Shown here: positions 11,494 to 11,573 of the stretch, piece by piece
Position numbering within the stretch: the first letter of the stretch is position 1
Layout of the letters: each line of letters starts with the position of its first letter
Assembly: GCA_041608535.1 (NCBI GenBank)
Contig: JBFISM010000120.1
Span: 1-11,573, forward strand
Length of the DNA: 11,573 nucleotides
Reading direction: 5' to 3'
DNA from: JBFISM01 sp041608535
Lineage (GTDB): Bacteria > Actinomycetota > Acidimicrobiia > Spongiisociales > UBA5794
Made by a program: the position numbers and the translations under genes
Notes under the pieces: model-generated
Seen by the model: the letters and a program-made list of their open reading frames with translations, nothing else
What the model was told of the DNA's origin: nothing
The model's database searches: none

Positions 11494-11573
11494 GTGACAG
11501 GGCTCAAAACAACCAAGCGACGCGTCCTCACGATGGTGGCCGTGATGACAATCGCTTTGCCCGTACGCCCGGC
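11494..11573 (+). CDS. Start of a secreted-protein gene, cut by the window edge
   Basis: From GTG 11494 an open frame runs to the end of the window and encodes 26 residues: MTGLKTTKRRVLTMVAVM followed by TIALPVRP. A basic stretch (KTTKRR) followed by a hydrophobic core is a good signal peptide, like that of the upstream SGNH-SLH protein. The Shine-Dalgarno is weak (GCGAAAG, 11485-11491). Nothing can be said of the mature protein. The tandem palindromes and the possible promoter upstream suggest regulated expression. The frame could instead start at ATG 11533 (encoding MVAVM); GTG is preferred because it includes the basic N-region. Confidence 0.5.
   Translation, partial: MTGLKTTKRRVLTMVAVMTIALPVRP

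Noticed and set aside
1..11573. Mobile element, prophage, toxin-antitoxin or defence island
   Set aside because: No transposase, integrase, phage, restriction, nuclease or toxin-like protein and no terminal repeats or tRNA-site duplication could be found.

Overview
The window is about two-thirds G+C, with tightly packed genes on both strands and mostly short intergenic gaps. It looks like chromosomal DNA of a high-GC actinobacterium. I lean to class Acidimicrobiia or a relative, for four reasons: the acidic, cysteine-containing S-layer-homology (SLH) repeats with the 'TRxQMAAFLVRAL' style; the Thr-rich linker in a secreted phosphatase; a mycobacterial-type dCTP deaminase next to a tRNA-Gly gene; and several -10-like boxes sitting 6-7 nt before start codons, as in leaderless actinobacterial genes. 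This placement is inferred from family resemblance, not from a search.

Region 1 (1-1800, + strand): a small DUF1801 protein followed by a complete family-1 beta-glycosidase. Region 2 (1810-4028, - strand): a two-gene operon of a class-III PLP aminotransferase and an unusually compact phosphate acetyltransferase. The second gene appears to start at a CTG that overlaps the first gene's stop. Region 3 (4125-6479, + strand): divergent from region 2 across a short gap holding nested palindromes. It encodes an alpha/beta-hydrolase/OsmC fusion and a secreted, cysteine-rich metallophosphoesterase with purple-acid-phosphatase motifs.

Region 4 (6534-7331, - strand): a PhzF-fold protein with a leaderless-looking promoter, divergent from a 74-residue two-helix membrane protein (7397-7621). 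Region 5 (7683-8318, + strand): tRNA-Gly(CCC) with dcd starting four bases after the discriminator base, so dcd mRNA is probably released by tRNA processing. Region 6 (8402-9460): a 53-residue single-helix membrane protein converging on an EamA/DMT transporter. Region 7 (9593-11107, + strand): a secreted SGNH-like hydrolase ending in three SLH repeats, two of which share an 86-bp identical block.

Region 8 (11108-11573) is the odd part. Two GC-rich hairpins that could be terminators are followed by a markedly AT-rich, gene-free stretch with two 16-bp palindrome-like sites 33 bp apart, then a further near-palindrome overlapping a possible promoter. The window ends inside the signal peptide of another secreted protein. 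I see no CRISPR array, insertion sequence, phage gene or defence module. Most genes are ordinary metabolism and cell-envelope functions; the operon junction, the tRNA-dcd junction and the palindrome-rich right end are the parts most worth following up.
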